Counted from the first letter of the stretch, positions 33,803 through 43,126 are shown. The stretch: DNA of 64,000 bases from Henriciella pelagia (GCF_002088945.1 NZ_NCSU01000006.1:186001-250000), one strand, 5' to 3'. Program-made: numbers and translations. The notes: generated by a model not told the origin, from the letters alone.

Positions 33803-35401
33803 CTAATTCGACCCCGGGATTTCCATGTGCGCTGGTGCGCCTGGTCCAAGATCTATGCCGAGGAACAGCCAGACCATCATCAGGATGACGCCAGTGATCA
33901 GCATCCAGACCGAATAAGGGATCATCATCGCCGTCAGGCTGCCAAGGCCGAAATTCTTCTGCCAGCGCTGGGCAAAGACCAGGATCAGCGGGAAATAGAC
34001 CATGAGCGGCGTGATGATATTGGTCGCGCCGTCGCCCACACGATAGGCGGCTGTTGCGCCATCCGGGCTGATCCCGACCAGCATCAGCATTGGCACAAGC
34101 ACCGGCGCGAGGAGCGCCCATTTCGCACTCGCCGAGCCGACAAACAGGTTCAGAGCCGCCGAGAACAACACGATCAGCCCCAGCACAACCGGCAGCGGCA
34201 GGCCGCTATTCTGGATCGCGTCGGCGCCGTGCACAGCGGTGATCAGGCCGAGGTTCGACCAGCCGAACATCGCCACGAAGTGCGCGGCGGCAAAGGCGAG
34301 GACGAGGTAGTAGGCCATGTCCTTCATGCCGCTCGCCATCATCTCGACGAGGTCGCGATGGTTCTTGATCGTCCCGGCGGCCGAGCCATAGGCCCAGCCG
34401 GCGGCCAGAAAAATAATCAGGAAGGCGGCGACCAGAGACCGGAAGAGCGGTCCGGCCTGCACATACCAGGCGGCGTCCTCATTGCCGGGGCCGTCCGCCA
34501 GAAGCGGGGTGCCCGGCCCGACCGTCATGAACACCCAGAGGGCGGCGACGCCAAGAATTGCAAGGCCTGCGCGGCCAAGCCCCTTGCGCTCGCCCTCGGT
34601 GAGCGGCTTGTCCTCATCGCCATAATTCTGCATGTCGCTGCCGGCATCCGGCTTCCACTTGCCGAGGCGAGGCTCGATGACCTTGTCTGTAACAAACCAG
34701 ATGACGGGCAGGTAGATGAAGAGCAGGGCGCCAATGAAGTACCAGTTGCCCGCAAAGTTCACCGCCCAGCCAGCGTCGATGTTGCTGGCGCCATAGGCGC
34801 TTTCGGTGATGCCAAACAGAAGCGCGTCGAGCTGGCCCGGAGTGATATTTGCCGAGAAACCGCCGGACACGCCTGCGAACGCGGCTGCGATCCCTGCGAG
34901 CGGATGACGTCCCGCAGATGCAAAGATGATGGCCGCGAGCGGGATCATGACGACATAGCCTGCATCGGCCGCATGATTGGACAGCATCGCGATCAGCGCG
35001 ACGAGCGGTGTCAGCATGGCTTTCGGCGCACCGCGCACGGCGGCCCGAATGGCGCTGCCGAACAGGCCGGAGCGCTCTGCCACGCCCGCGCCCAGCATCA
35101 CGACAAGCACATAGCCGAGCGGGTGGAAATGGGTGAATGTGGCCGGCATCTCGACCCAGAGCCGCTGGATATTCTCCGGCGCGAAAAGGCTGACAGCCTC
35201 TTCAAGCTGCGGCGTGCCATCAGGATTCTTGAGGCTGGGATGGAAGGCGGAAACGTCAAGCCATGCGCAGATCTGCGAGATGATCATCAGCGCGATGATC
35301 AGGTAGAAGAAGATGAAGACCGGGTCTGGCAACTTGTTGCCCGTTTTCTCGACCCAGCCGAGAAAACCTTTCTGCACGCTCGCAGTGCTCTGATCTGACA
35401 T
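33803..35401 (-). CDS. AbgT family transporter (p-aminobenzoyl-glutamate type)
   Basis: A 532-residue inner-membrane transporter with about twelve hydrophobic helices. The N-terminus FLGWVEKTGNKLPDPVFIFF, the segment SAFAGVSGGFSAN-type hairpin (GVSGGFSANITPGQLDALL) and the region NLFVGSASAKWALLAPVLVPM are AbgT signatures. Family members import p-aminobenzoyl-glutamate or export sulfonamides. ATG 35401 follows GGGAG; upstream in-frame codons overlap prfC and are rejected. It is divergent from prfC. Confidence 0.9.
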   Translation of the reverse strand: MSDQSTASVQKGFLGWVEKTGNKLPDPVFIFFYLIIALMIISQICAWLDVSAFHPSLKNPDGTPQLEEAVSLFAPENIQRLWVEMPATFTHFHPLGYVLVVMLGAGVAERSGLFGSAIRAAVRGAPKAMLTPLVALIAMLSNHAADAGYVVMIPLAAIIFASAGRHPLAGIAAAFAGVSGGFSANITPGQLDALLFGITESAYGASNIDAGWAVNFAGNWYFIGALLFIYLPVIWFVTDKVIEPRLGKWKPDAGSDMQNYGDEDKPLTEGERKGLGRAGLAILGVAALWVFMTVGPGTPLLADGPGNEDAAWYVQAGPLFRSLVAAFLIIFLAAGWAYGSAAGTIKNHRDLVEMMASGMKDMAYYLVLAFAAAHFVAMFGWSNLGLITAVHGADAIQNSGLPLPVVLGLIVLFSAALNLFVGSASAKWALLAPVLVPMLMLVGISPDGATAAYRVGDGATNIITPLMVYFPLILVFAQRWQKNFGLGSLTAMMIPYSVWMLITGVILMMVWLFLGIDLGPGAPAHMEIPGSN

Positions 35402-35523
35402 GCCCGACTCCCTTTGAATTTCCGGCAAAACTAGTCGCAGCTCGCTTGTGAAGGCAATAGCGCTGGTGAGCCAACTTCGTCTGCCACCTCGACAAACCTT
35501 GCGTTCCCTTCTAATCGGCGCGC

Positions 35524-37125
35524 ATGAGTTCGACCCCCGCAGAAGAAGCCGCCCGCAGGCGCACATTCGCCATCATTTCGCACCCGGACGCCGGCAAGAC
35601 GACGCTGACCGAAAACCTGCTTCTGGCCGGCGGTGCGATCCGCCTTGCAGGCCAGGTCGCCGCGCGCGGTGAACGCCGCCGTACCAGCTCGGACTGGATG
35701 AAGATCGAACGCGACCGCGGCATCTCCGTCTCCGCATCGGTGATGACGTTCGAACATGATGATCTAATGTTCAACCTGCTCGACACGCCGGGCCACGAAG
35801 ACTTTTCCGAAGACACTTACCGCACGCTGACGGCGGCGGATTCTGCCGTCATGGTGCTCGACGCAGCGAAGGGTATCGAGCCGCAGACGTTGAAACTGTT
35901 CGAAGTCTGCCGCATGCGAGATATTCCAATCATCACCTTCATCAACAAGATGGACCGAGAGGCGCTCGACCCGCTGGAGCTTCTCGACGAGATCCAGGAC
36001 AAGCTGCAGCTCGACACCTCGCCGCTTTACTGGCCGGCTGCGTCGGGCCAGCGTTTTTCCGGTATGAAGGATCTGCGCAAGGGTGACTTCGTTTCCTTCC
36101 GCAAGAAAACCGCCGAAGAGGGCGTTCAGCCCGGCCCAAGCGACCGCATTGGCATGCAGGAAGCGCGCGACACGCTTGATGCGATGGTGATGGACGAGCT
36201 GGAAGAGGGCGCAGACCTCGCCTCTGAAGCCCTGCCGGACTTTGATGAACAGGCCTTTCGCGAAGGGCACATGACGCCTGTCGTGTTCGGCTCGGCGCTG
36301 CGCCATTTCGGCGTGAACGAGCTGCTCTCCACCCTCGCCGAATTCGCGCCAGCACCGCGCCCGCAGACGGCCGAAAAGAACGGCCAGAAGATCACCATCG
36401 ACCGCGCCGACAAGCCTGTTGCCGGCTTCGTGTTCAAGATCCAGGCGAATATGGACCCGAACCACCGCGACCGCGTGGCCTTCCTTCGCCTGTGCTCGGG
36501 CGAGTTCAAGCGCGGCATGCGCCTCAAGACGACAGAGAACAAGCAGATCAATATCCACAATCCGCTCATGTTTCTCGCCCAGGACCGCGAGATCGCCGAG
36601 ACTGCCTATGCTGGCGATGTGATCGGCGTGCCGAACCATGGCCAGCTGCGCGTTGGCGACAGTTTGAGCGAGAATGGCGACATCAAGTTCCAGGGCATTC
36701 CGAACTTCGCGCCGGAAATCCTGCGCCGCGCGCGTCCGAAGGACCCGATGAAGTCGAAACACCTTCGCAAGGCGCTCGAAAGCCTCGCGGAAGAGGGTGT
36801 CACCCAGCTTTTCACCCCGTCGCTTGGCTCGGACATGATTGTTGGCGCCGTCGGCGCGCTGCAAATTGACGTGATGGCAGAGCGGGTTGCTGCCGAATAC
36901 AATCTGGAAGTCGTCTTCGAACAGGCCGCCTACAATGTCGCGCGCTGGATCGCGTCTGACGACCCGGCCAAGCTCGAAGCCTTTCTTGAAAAGAACCGCG
37001 GCAGCACAGGCGTCGACCTCGATGGCGCGCCCGTCTATCTCGCCAAGAATGCCTGGGATGTCGGCTATGCGCAGGAAAAGAATCCCGACCTCAAATTCAC
37101 CGCCACCAAGGAGCGGATGGTCTAG
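35524..37125 (+). CDS. prfC: Peptide chain release factor 3
   Basis: A 533-residue translational GTPase that recycles release factors 1 and 2. G1 is SHPDAGKTTLTE, G3 is DTPGHEDFS, and G4 is the NKMD motif in TFINKMDREALDP. Domain II and the RF3-specific C-terminal region (ADNLEV-type AEYNLEVVFEQAAYNVARWI) follow. Length equals the family norm. It is not in an obvious operon. Confidence 0.95.
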   Translation: MSSTPAEEAARRRTFAIISHPDAGKTTLTENLLLAGGAIRLAGQVAARGERRRTSSDWMKIERDRGISVSASVMTFEHDDLMFNLLDTPGHEDFSEDTYRTLTAADSAVMVLDAAKGIEPQTLKLFEVCRMRDIPIITFINKMDREALDPLELLDEIQDKLQLDTSPLYWPAASGQRFSGMKDLRKGDFVSFRKKTAEEGVQPGPSDRIGMQEARDTLDAMVMDELEEGADLASEALPDFDEQAFREGHMTPVVFGSALRHFGVNELLSTLAEFAPAPRPQTAEKNGQKITIDRADKPVAGFVFKIQANMDPNHRDRVAFLRLCSGEFKRGMRLKTTENKQINIHNPLMFLAQDREIAETAYAGDVIGVPNHGQLRVGDSLSENGDIKFQGIPNFAPEILRRARPKDPMKSKHLRKALESLAEEGVTQLFTPSLGSDMIVGAVGALQIDVMAERVAAEYNLEVVFEQAAYNVARWIASDDPAKLEAFLEKNRGSTGVDLDGAPVYLAKNAWDVGYAQEKNPDLKFTATKERMV

Positions 37126-37228
37126 GCAACCCGCCGTTCAGCGGGGATTCAGGCTGGCTGGACAAGGCTCCCCAATAGAGTGAACATGATGTCCGCACCT
37201 CCCGGACAGGCAAGAAGGGGACGCTCTC

Positions 37229-37939
37229 ATGATCAGGTTCATTTCCCTGCTTCTGGTACTCGCAGGCCTCGCCCTGGTTGGATGGGGCGCCATGCGTTAC
37301 GTCGGCGTGGTGCAACCGTCCGAAGCGGTAGACGAGTCCGCCCCGAAATCGGTGGAGATGCATTCAGCGCCCGCTGAGTCCTTCCGCGCCGCGAGCGACG
37401 ATGACACTTTCTCGACAGCCAGCACGCGCAGCAGCATGATGAGCCGTCTGCGCAATGTACCCATCGCACACGAAACCCCATCCTCGGCGCGTTACAATCG
37501 AAGCTTCGAGGTTACGGTCGCCCTCGATGCAACGGGCGACACGACCGCAGCCGATGCGCTTCCCGGCGATGGCAATATTGTCGAGGGAGAAGCTCAGGTG
37601 CTGGAAAAGGCGCAGGCCATCCTGTCCGGCCCGGCGTTCGACATTCAGCCGATTTCGCCATCCATCCAGACCGTGTCGACGGTGACGGAAAATGTCTGGC
37701 GCTGGAAAGTAACGCCGCTCGAAACCGGCATGCAGACCCTGCGGATCGAACTTTTCGCGCTGGAAAACAATGAAGCGCTACCCATCCGCACCTTCTCTGA
37801 CAATGTCGAGGTGAAGGTCTCGCGGCTCGGCCAGGTGATTGCCGCCGCCGACCAGTTTGATCCGCTGTTCATGGTGCTGGGCGGGATCGGCTCGCTGCTT
37901 GCCGGCCTGTTCGGCGTGGCTCGCTTCTTCCGCAAATAG
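37229..37939 (+). CDS. Hypothetical two-TM membrane protein
   Basis: A 236-residue protein with hydrophobic helices at 1-25 (FISLLLVLAGLALVGWGAM) and at about 212-232 (FMVLGGIGSLLAGLFGVARF). The region between is probably periplasmic: a low-complexity Ser/Ala part to residue 85, then a beta-rich domain with VWRWKVTPLETGMQTLRIEL, resembling an immunoglobulin-like fold. No family is recognised. GGGGA precedes the ATG. Confidence 0.55.
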   Translation: MIRFISLLLVLAGLALVGWGAMRYVGVVQPSEAVDESAPKSVEMHSAPAESFRAASDDDTFSTASTRSSMMSRLRNVPIAHETPSSARYNRSFEVTVALDATGDTTAADALPGDGNIVEGEAQVLEKAQAILSGPAFDIQPISPSIQTVSTVTENVWRWKVTPLETGMQTLRIELFALENNEALPIRTFSDNVEVKVSRLGQVIAAADQFDPLFMVLGGIGSLLAGLFGVARFFRK

Positions 37940-37948
37940 GGATCGCTG

Positions 37949-38287
37949 CTAGTGGTGGGTGCGTGAATGTACCCGGCGCATGATACCGATGCGCCCGATA
38001 ACGGCGCTCGGGATCTCATATTCCCGAATGATTTCGCTGTGGTCACGAATGCCCAGCATTTCGCGCTGGATGAAATAGCCCTGAGCCTTTTCGGCCGCGT
38101 CGAGGAGCAGGGTTTCGCGGTCTTCGTTCCGCGTCCTGTCGTCAAGGGCTGCGACGGCCCTGGCGAGTGCCCGTCCGGCGCGTCCGAGTGCAGCGGCCCG
38201 CTCCTGCGCAATCTCGTCTTCCAGCGAACTTCTGGCGCGCGCCGCCTGAATCCGATCGAAGGTCAGGTTCGGTGCCTTGATGGCCAT
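37949..38287 (-). CDS. Small hypothetical protein, DUF6665-like
   Basis: A 112-residue, Arg/Ala-rich helical protein. The order SLEDEIAQERAAALGRAGRA, then LLLDAAEKAQGYFIQRE, then a C-terminal YEIPSAVIGRIGI is reminiscent of the DUF6665 family seen in Alphaproteobacteria; the match is from memory and tentative. It lies just downstream of the DUF411 gene on the same strand, nine bases away, suggesting co-transcription. Confidence 0.6.
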   Translation of the reverse strand: MAIKAPNLTFDRIQAARARSSLEDEIAQERAAALGRAGRALARAVAALDDRTRNEDRETLLLDAAEKAQGYFIQREMLGIRDHSEIIREYEIPSAVIGRIGIMRRVHSRTHH

Positions 38288-38296
38288 GATGCCAAC

Positions 38297-38722
38297 CTAG
38301 ATGATCGCGAAAATTTCGTCGTCTTCGCCGATGACCATCACCTTGAATGGCTCCGCCTTCTGTCCGCCCATGCCCGGCGAACCCATGGGCATGCCTGGGA
38401 GGCTAATGCCGACGATGTCCGGACGCTCTTCGAGCAGCTTGTTGATCGCCTCTACGGGCACATGGCCTTCAACGACATAGCCCTCGACCATCAGCGTGTG
38501 GCAGCCTTGCTGCGCTGCCGGGATGGCATGCCCGGCCTTCATTGCCGCGAGGGCTTCTGGCTGCAGCTCGACAATGTCGACCTCAAATCCGAGGCTGCGC
38601 AGATAGTCCGCATGGCCCAAGCAGCAGCCGCAATAGGGCGTCCGGTACATGGTTGCCGACTGGGCGAGCGCCATCATTGGCGTCATCAACGCGACAAGGG
38701 CGAGCGAGAATAACCGTTTCAT
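38297..38722 (-). CDS. DUF411 family periplasmic metal-binding protein
   Basis: A 141-residue exported protein; a signal peptide covers 1-21. The DUF411 core includes the redox/metal motif CGCC (Cys31, Cys33, Cys34), an HTLMVEGYVVEGHVP segment and the Met-rich end LPGMPMGSPGMGG typical of the family, which is often linked with copper handling. ATG 38722 is preceded by GGAGA. The upstream coiled-coil gene ends 34 bases away on the same strand. Confidence 0.85.
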   Translation of the reverse strand: MKRLFSLALVALMTPMMALAQSATMYRTPYCGCCLGHADYLRSLGFEVDIVELQPEALAAMKAGHAIPAAQQGCHTLMVEGYVVEGHVPVEAINKLLEERPDIVGISLPGMPMGSPGMGGQKAEPFKVMVIGEDDEIFAII

Positions 38723-38756
38723 GTCTGTCTCCGGCAAGAATGATGGCCGGACAAAC

Positions 38757-40811
38757 CTAGCCAAGCGCAGCATCAATCAGCAAGAAGGCAGACAGTCGCG
38801 GGCTCGCCGATTTCGATGAGTGGCAGGTCTTGTCGAGTGCCATCAGGGCGTCAGGCTCTTCCATGGTGAGGAATTCGCGGGCCATGGACATCAGCTCCCG
38901 ATCGGCATCGAGGCGCTTCTGTACGCGCTGGACCTGGCGGGAGGCAGCATCGACAATGGCCTTGCGCCGCAAGCCTTCGCTCTTTCTTGCGGCGTTGGCG
39001 ATACGTTTCTTGTCGCGGGGGCGGAAGATTTCGCCGAGACGGATGCCGGAATCCATCAGCCGGTGGATGATTTCTTCAGCATTCTCTTCGCGCGGCAGGG
39101 CCTCGTGCTCGTCGCGCTCCATGTCCGCGATGATATCCCGCCACTGCTGACGGTCGACGCGCGGTTCGGCAACTTGCATCGCAGCAGGGGCGTCCGGGGC
39201 CGGTTCGACTGCCGTTTCGATATCAATCTCTTCCTCAACCTGTTCCTCGACGATGTCATCGGTCAGGTTCTCGGCCTCTTCGTCTTCAGCATAGTCTTCG
39301 GCAGCAGCGAGGTTGGCCGCCTGACGACCGCCGACCGGCTTCAGATAGTTTGGCGTGCGGTCGCTCGCGCGGCGGCGGAACTGGACCGGTTCGCTAGGAG
39401 ACGGAGCGCGCTCGGCTTCATTCTCATTCACCGCTTCAACGGCATGCGGAGCAGGCGTCGCGGCAGGGCTGGCCTGACGGGGCTTGTCCGGTGCTTCGAA
39501 AAGGTCGCCATCATCGCTCACAGGCTGCGGTGCACGATCCTGTTGCGTGCTCATCGCAGTCGGCTGATCGAAGACATCGTCTTCCTCCAGCGTTGGCTGC
39601 GATGGGCCGCGCGAAGCGGTCGGCTGTGCCGGCTGGCTTGCGCGCTCCTCGTGCAGGTAAGGGTCTGGCGATACTTCGAGACGGGATACAGATGTGTGGG
39701 CATGGGCGTCGTTCAGGCTCGCTTCAGCCTGTAGCTGGCGCGCTGCGGCGGTGGCATCCAGGCTTGCCGCCTTCAGCGCCGCAAGCGACTTCGCAGCCTT
39801 TTCGGACGCTTCCAGCGCCTCTGCCTGGATGTCGCGGGATGCGAGGCGGGCGCGTTCCAGGGCCGAATTGACCGCATCGGTCAGCCGGTCACCGGTGGTG
39901 GATGCACTTGCGGCCACCATTTCGCCGGCGCGAAGGGCCTGCTCGACCATCTTGCGGGACTGTTCCAGCTTCTCTTCCATGCGCGTCACGGCGAAGATCA
40001 GCTCCTCGCTGCGCTTGGCGGCCTCGACCGACATTGTGTCGAGCGATGCGACTTTCTCGGTCAGGCTTGCGCTGGCCGAGTTCAGGGTTTCCAGACGGAT
40101 TTCGAGGGCCTGGTCGGCCTGGGCGATATCGGACGCTGCCGCACGGGCCGAGTCGCGCATCTGCGCGGCCTGGCGCGGGATCGCCTCGCCCATCATTTCG
40201 GTCTGCTTGCGAATATCAGACGCCAGCGTTTCAAGCGCCTTGCGCTCTTCGCCAAGCCGTCCGGAGAGATCCTTGGCATTATCCGCGGTGACGTATGAAA
40301 CGCTCTCAAGGCGTTGTCTTTCATCGGAAATCTCGCCGGCCATCGCTTTCATGGCCGAGAGCGCGTGCGCCATGGACCGGTCAACTTCGGCGGCCGATTT
40401 CTTCATGTGATCGGCAAACACCGTCGCATCAGACCCGGCTTTCTCCATCGGTGTCAGCAGGCGGGCAGCCGCTTCCAGCACGACGGCATTGGTTGAAGCG
40501 GCGCGGGCATTCTCACGCGCGAGCATGCCGGCCAGCAGGATCATGAAACCCGGAATGGCGAGCGCAACTGCGCCAGCGGCCACAACGGCAGCGGAATATT
40601 CCGACAATTGGTCGAGCCCGACCAGCGCGACGACGCCACCAAAGGCGGCGATCCACCATGCCAGGGCAAGGCCCAGGCCAAGCCAGCCAAAGGCGCGGCC
40701 CCTGTCGCGGGCCTCCTCCAGAGCGGCCAGATGGCGCGATGGGGCGGGCGCCGACTGGATCGGCGTCACGGTCGGGAGCGACTCTGGGCGGGGGGGGCGG
40801 GTGTCATCCAT
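38757..40811 (-). CDS. Large two-TM coiled-coil protein, TipN-like topology
   Basis: A 684-residue protein. Residues 1-40 are Pro/Ser-rich and cytosolic. Two membrane helices lie at about 42-66 and 74-97, joined by a short loop. Residues 100-400 are an Ala/Glu-rich coiled coil (for example ARAAASDIAQADQALEIRLE). Residues 400-560 are acidic and disordered. The end (565-684) is a helical, conserved-looking domain (EENAEEIIHRLMDSGIRLGE). This layout resembles the Caulobacter polarity factor TipN, but I cannot confirm homology; it could be another coiled-coil scaffold. ATG 40811 is chosen; the frame upstream to 40925 has no ribosome binding site. Confidence 0.65.
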   Translation of the reverse strand: MDDTRPPRPESLPTVTPIQSAPAPSRHLAALEEARDRGRAFGWLGLGLALAWWIAAFGGVVALVGLDQLSEYSAAVVAAGAVALAIPGFMILLAGMLARENARAASTNAVVLEAAARLLTPMEKAGSDATVFADHMKKSAAEVDRSMAHALSAMKAMAGEISDERQRLESVSYVTADNAKDLSGRLGEERKALETLASDIRKQTEMMGEAIPRQAAQMRDSARAAASDIAQADQALEIRLETLNSASASLTEKVASLDTMSVEAAKRSEELIFAVTRMEEKLEQSRKMVEQALRAGEMVAASASTTGDRLTDAVNSALERARLASRDIQAEALEASEKAAKSLAALKAASLDATAAARQLQAEASLNDAHAHTSVSRLEVSPDPYLHEERASQPAQPTASRGPSQPTLEEDDVFDQPTAMSTQQDRAPQPVSDDGDLFEAPDKPRQASPAATPAPHAVEAVNENEAERAPSPSEPVQFRRRASDRTPNYLKPVGGRQAANLAAAEDYAEDEEAENLTDDIVEEQVEEEIDIETAVEPAPDAPAAMQVAEPRVDRQQWRDIIADMERDEHEALPREENAEEIIHRLMDSGIRLGEIFRPRDKKRIANAARKSEGLRRKAIVDAASRQVQRVQKRLDADRELMSMAREFLTMEEPDALMALDKTCHSSKSASPRLSAFLLIDAALG

Positions 40812-40995
40812 GGCGGCCAATCTACTCGATACTCGACAAACCTGCGACCAAAAAGTCACAGGCAATGGCCCCAGTCCCTCAATTGCCATTTGGACAGTCA
40901 CGGTCGGAGCGGTCAACCCATGCATGCATACATTATGCCGCTTTAATGGGGGCTGAACGGGGTGATTTCGGGCTTTTTACTCCCAAAACGGGAAT

Positions 40996-41511
40996 CTAGC
41001 GCGCGATTTTCTCGTAAAGTATGTGATCTTTCCATTCGCCGTCGAGCAGCAGGTGGCGCTCGGCGAGACCGATTTCACGGAAACCCAGCCGCTTGATCAG
41101 CGTTCGCGAGCGCTCATTGTGCGGCATGATCGCGGCCTGGACGCGGTGCAGCTCGAATTCGCCAAAGGCAAGGTCCAGCACATCGTCGAGGGCGCGGCGC
41201 ATGACTGACTGGCCCTCATGGCGCCGGTCCAGCATGTAGCCGAGCACAGCCGACTGGAACGGGCCGCGGATGATCTGGTCGAGATCGACCTTGCCGATTA
41301 CTTCCTCGCCCTTGTGAATGATGCAGAAGCGGTAAGCCCGGTCTTCCTTCCACTCGCTCTTGGCGAGCTTGCAGGCCTCGCGCCAGTGCCGGTCGGTGAA
41401 ATAGTGGTCGGTGCGCGTCGGGGCGAAGGGCTGGAACCGCTCGCGATTGATCTCAAGGAAATGCGCGACCCGTTTCGGATCGGTCTCGTGCAACGCGACA
41501 AGTTCAAACAT
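40996..41511 (-). CDS. GNAT family N-acetyltransferase (RimJ/RimL type)
   Basis: A 171-residue acetyltransferase. The acetyl-CoA site motif is LDRRHEGQSVMRRALDDVLDLAF, followed by the RimJ-type LHRVQAAIMPHNERSRTLIKRLGF segment (given as two parts). Members acetylate protein N-termini or small amines. It is monocistronic, well separated from the coiled-coil gene. Confidence 0.87.
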   Translation of the reverse strand: MFELVALHETDPKRVAHFLEINRERFQPFAPTRTDHYFTDRHWREACKLAKSEWKEDRAYRFCIIHKGEEVIGKVDLDQIIRGPFQSAVLGYMLDRRHEGQSVMRRALDDVLDLAFGEFELHRVQAAIMPHNERSRTLIKRLGFREIGLAERHLLLDGEWKDHILYEKIAR

Positions 41512-41629
41512 CTACCAGCAGCCACCATTCTGGTTGGACGGAAAGGACGGGGCGGTTTTGTAGCGCGGATTCCGCAAGATGGAATAGCTGTAAGGGCAGG
41601 AAGCCACCAAGATGGGGGGATTTTAATGC

Positions 41630-41655
41630 AAAGGGCCCGGATGTCCGGGCCCTTT
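41630..41655 (-). terminator. Terminator of small lipoprotein A
   Basis: A perfect 9-bp stem GGGCCCGGA/TCCGGGCCC with a two-base spacer lies 29 bases past the stop codon of the lipoprotein gene, with A/T runs on both sides. Confidence 0.75.
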
Positions 41656-41683
41656 CGGTCATTCAGGTCTGGCGAGTGCTTTC

Positions 41684-41860
41684 CTACTCATCCACTTCAT
41701 CGAGCGGGTCGAAATCGCCATCGTCTTCAGAGATTTCTTCGCCGGCGACATAGCCTGCGCCTGCCGCTGCCGCGAGGCAGCCGGTGAGGGAGACGCTGGC
41801 GCCGAGAATGCCGGCGAGGATCAGCGGTTTCGGGTCGAGTGTCTGCAGGTCGATCTTCAT
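41684..41860 (-). CDS. Tiny lipoprotein A (58 residues), paralogue of the adjacent gene
   Basis: Starts at ATG 41860 behind AGGAAAGG. Residues 13-28 are a lipoprotein signal with the lipobox LTGC (Cys28). After it come AAAAGAGYVAGEE and the acidic end EDDGDFDPLDEVDE. The neighbouring gene at 42019 encodes a close paralogue with the same LAGILG, GC-x-AAA and DGDFDPLDE blocks. It is probably an abundant outer-membrane or periplasmic lipoprotein of unknown function. Confidence 0.75.
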   Translation of the reverse strand: MKIDLQTLDPKPLILAGILGASVSLTGCLAAAAGAGYVAGEEISEDDGDFDPLDEVDE

Positions 41861-41944
41861 GGGGCGTCCTTTCCTGTCTGTGTCAGCCTGACAGATGCAA
41901 CGCGGAAGACGCGGCTCTGTTCGATTAAAAGAGGTCCATGAAAT

Positions 41945-41977
41945 GCGAAACGGCCCGGGATCTGGGTCCGGGCCGTT
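41945..41977 (-). terminator. Terminator of small lipoprotein B
   Basis: AACGGCCCGG and CCGGGCCGTT form a perfect 10-bp stem with a nine-base loop, followed on the minus strand by a T-rich stretch. It separates lipoprotein genes B and A. Confidence 0.78.
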
Positions 41978-42018
41978 CAATCGTCTCGGCGCACCTTGCG
42001 CCTGAGATGCGGGGTGTC

Positions 42019-42180
42019 CTAGCCGTCGACAATCTCGTCAAGCGGGTCGAAATCGCCATCATTCTCATTGACTTCCTCGCCAACCACATAGGCGGCGCCG
42101 AGGGCGGCTGCGACGCAACCGGACATGAGGAAACTGCTTCCCAGAATGCCCGCCAGCAGAAGGCTTTTCGTCATCTTCAT
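42019..42180 (-). CDS. Tiny lipoprotein B (53 residues), paralogue of lipoprotein A
   Basis: A short gene below usual ORF length cut-offs. It starts at ATG 42180 with AAGGATGAG upstream; a second ATG six bases in is possible. The signal (TKSLLLAGILGSSFLMSGC) ends at Cys22 in the lipobox MSGC. After it come AAALGAAYVVGEE and the end NENDGDFDPLDEIVDG. It matches lipoprotein A block by block, including the acidic tail. Each copy has its own terminator, so they are separate transcription units. Confidence 0.75.
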   Translation of the reverse strand: MKMTKSLLLAGILGSSFLMSGCVAAALGAAYVVGEEVNENDGDFDPLDEIVDG

Positions 42181-42306
42181 GTGGCTCATCCTTTTTCACA
42201 TGGGTTTGAGATGAGCGAATAACGCGCCATGCGGGAACGGGTTGCGCGCAGCAGGCGGATTTTCGGGTGGCCGGCGCGCGGCAACCGGCTGGTTGCCCCA
42301 AAAGAA

Positions 42307-42346
42307 GAAAGACGCGTCGTCCGTTTGACGGGACTCCGCGTCTTTC
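42307..42346. terminator. Long hairpin, probable terminator
   Basis: GAAAGACGCG and CGCGTCTTTC form a perfect 10-bp outer stem around an inner GTCCGT/ACGGGAC pairing. On the minus strand it is followed by TTCTTTT, fitting the end of an unrecognised minus-strand transcript from the intergenic region. Confidence 0.6.
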
Positions 42347-43056
42347 CATTGTGCTTCGAATCGTTTAACCACACAGCCTGTGACAGCGATATGAGGCGTC
42401 CCGGGTCCGAGCACCTTGGGCGCCTTTTCCTTTTCCAGTCATTGAGGCTTTGACGCCTGACTGCCTGGTCGAGATCCAGCTACCCATTTTTGATCTGACA
42501 GGCCGGTCCGGAATTGGGCCCACCGGGCCGGCATGCCGATCGTTCCAGGCCTTTGGGTCACCTCTGGTCCGCTTTTCCGTCCGCCGGTCCAAAGACCTGG
42601 CATCCAGTCCGGCTTTCCAGAGCCATCACCCTGCTAGCCTGTGCCGCGGGCCGATCAACTTCTGTGATCAGGGTCGACCACCTTCGACGTTCATCCGCCT
42701 CGTATCCCATTGTGCACTGGATGCGCTGCGTCTGTCCGCCTCCGGCGCCCGATTCCCGTCTCGCGAGAAACGACGTCCTTTGGCCGCCGCCGGCAAAGCT
42801 CTCTAAAGAAAGCTCGTTCCGCCTTTGGCATCGCGCTTCGGATCGTGCCCCGGTCGCGACTTACGGCCCCGCAGTTCTGGGCTTCGAAAACCCGCCTGCG
42901 GCCATCACCTGCTTTGTCCCGCCTGCCTGCATCCGGCCCTTTACGCTGCAGCTCTCGCCGCTTTGCTCCTGACCTGATCGACACATCGGGGGCGATGGTC
43001 TCGCCAGCGTGCCATCTTGCGGGGTCTGCTCCCCGCCCGGCTTGCGTTGGCGTTCA

Positions 43057-43071
43057 TTAACGATGTCTTAA
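43057..43071. promoter_or_regulatory. Exact CtrA box
   Basis: TTAA-CGATGTC-TTAA is a full match to the CtrA recognition arrangement TTAA-N7-TTAA. It lies 263 bases before the membrane protein gene at 43335 and next to two DnaA-like boxes. CtrA is the master cell-cycle regulator of the lineage suggested by mipZ and spmX. Binding is inferred. Confidence 0.6.
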
Positions 43072-43126
43072 AACCCGGGGTGAGTCGAGCCGTTTCAAGC
43101 AAAATTTCACAGATTTAAGACAAGCC

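Noticed and set aside
33827-35398. Plus-strand open frame opposite the AbgT transporter
   Set aside because: Antisense shadow of a multi-helix transporter; extremely rich in Asp, Glu, His and Arg.
42450-42984. Overlapping open frames on both strands in the intergenic region
   Set aside because: No ribosome binding sites, Pro/Arg/Ser-rich composition and no family match; better treated as noncoding.
42301-43060. tmRNA, RNase P RNA, SRP RNA or tRNA in the gene-free region
   Set aside because: None of the conserved core sequences I know (tag-coding segment, RNase P core, TPsiC loop with acceptor stem) could be found on either strand.
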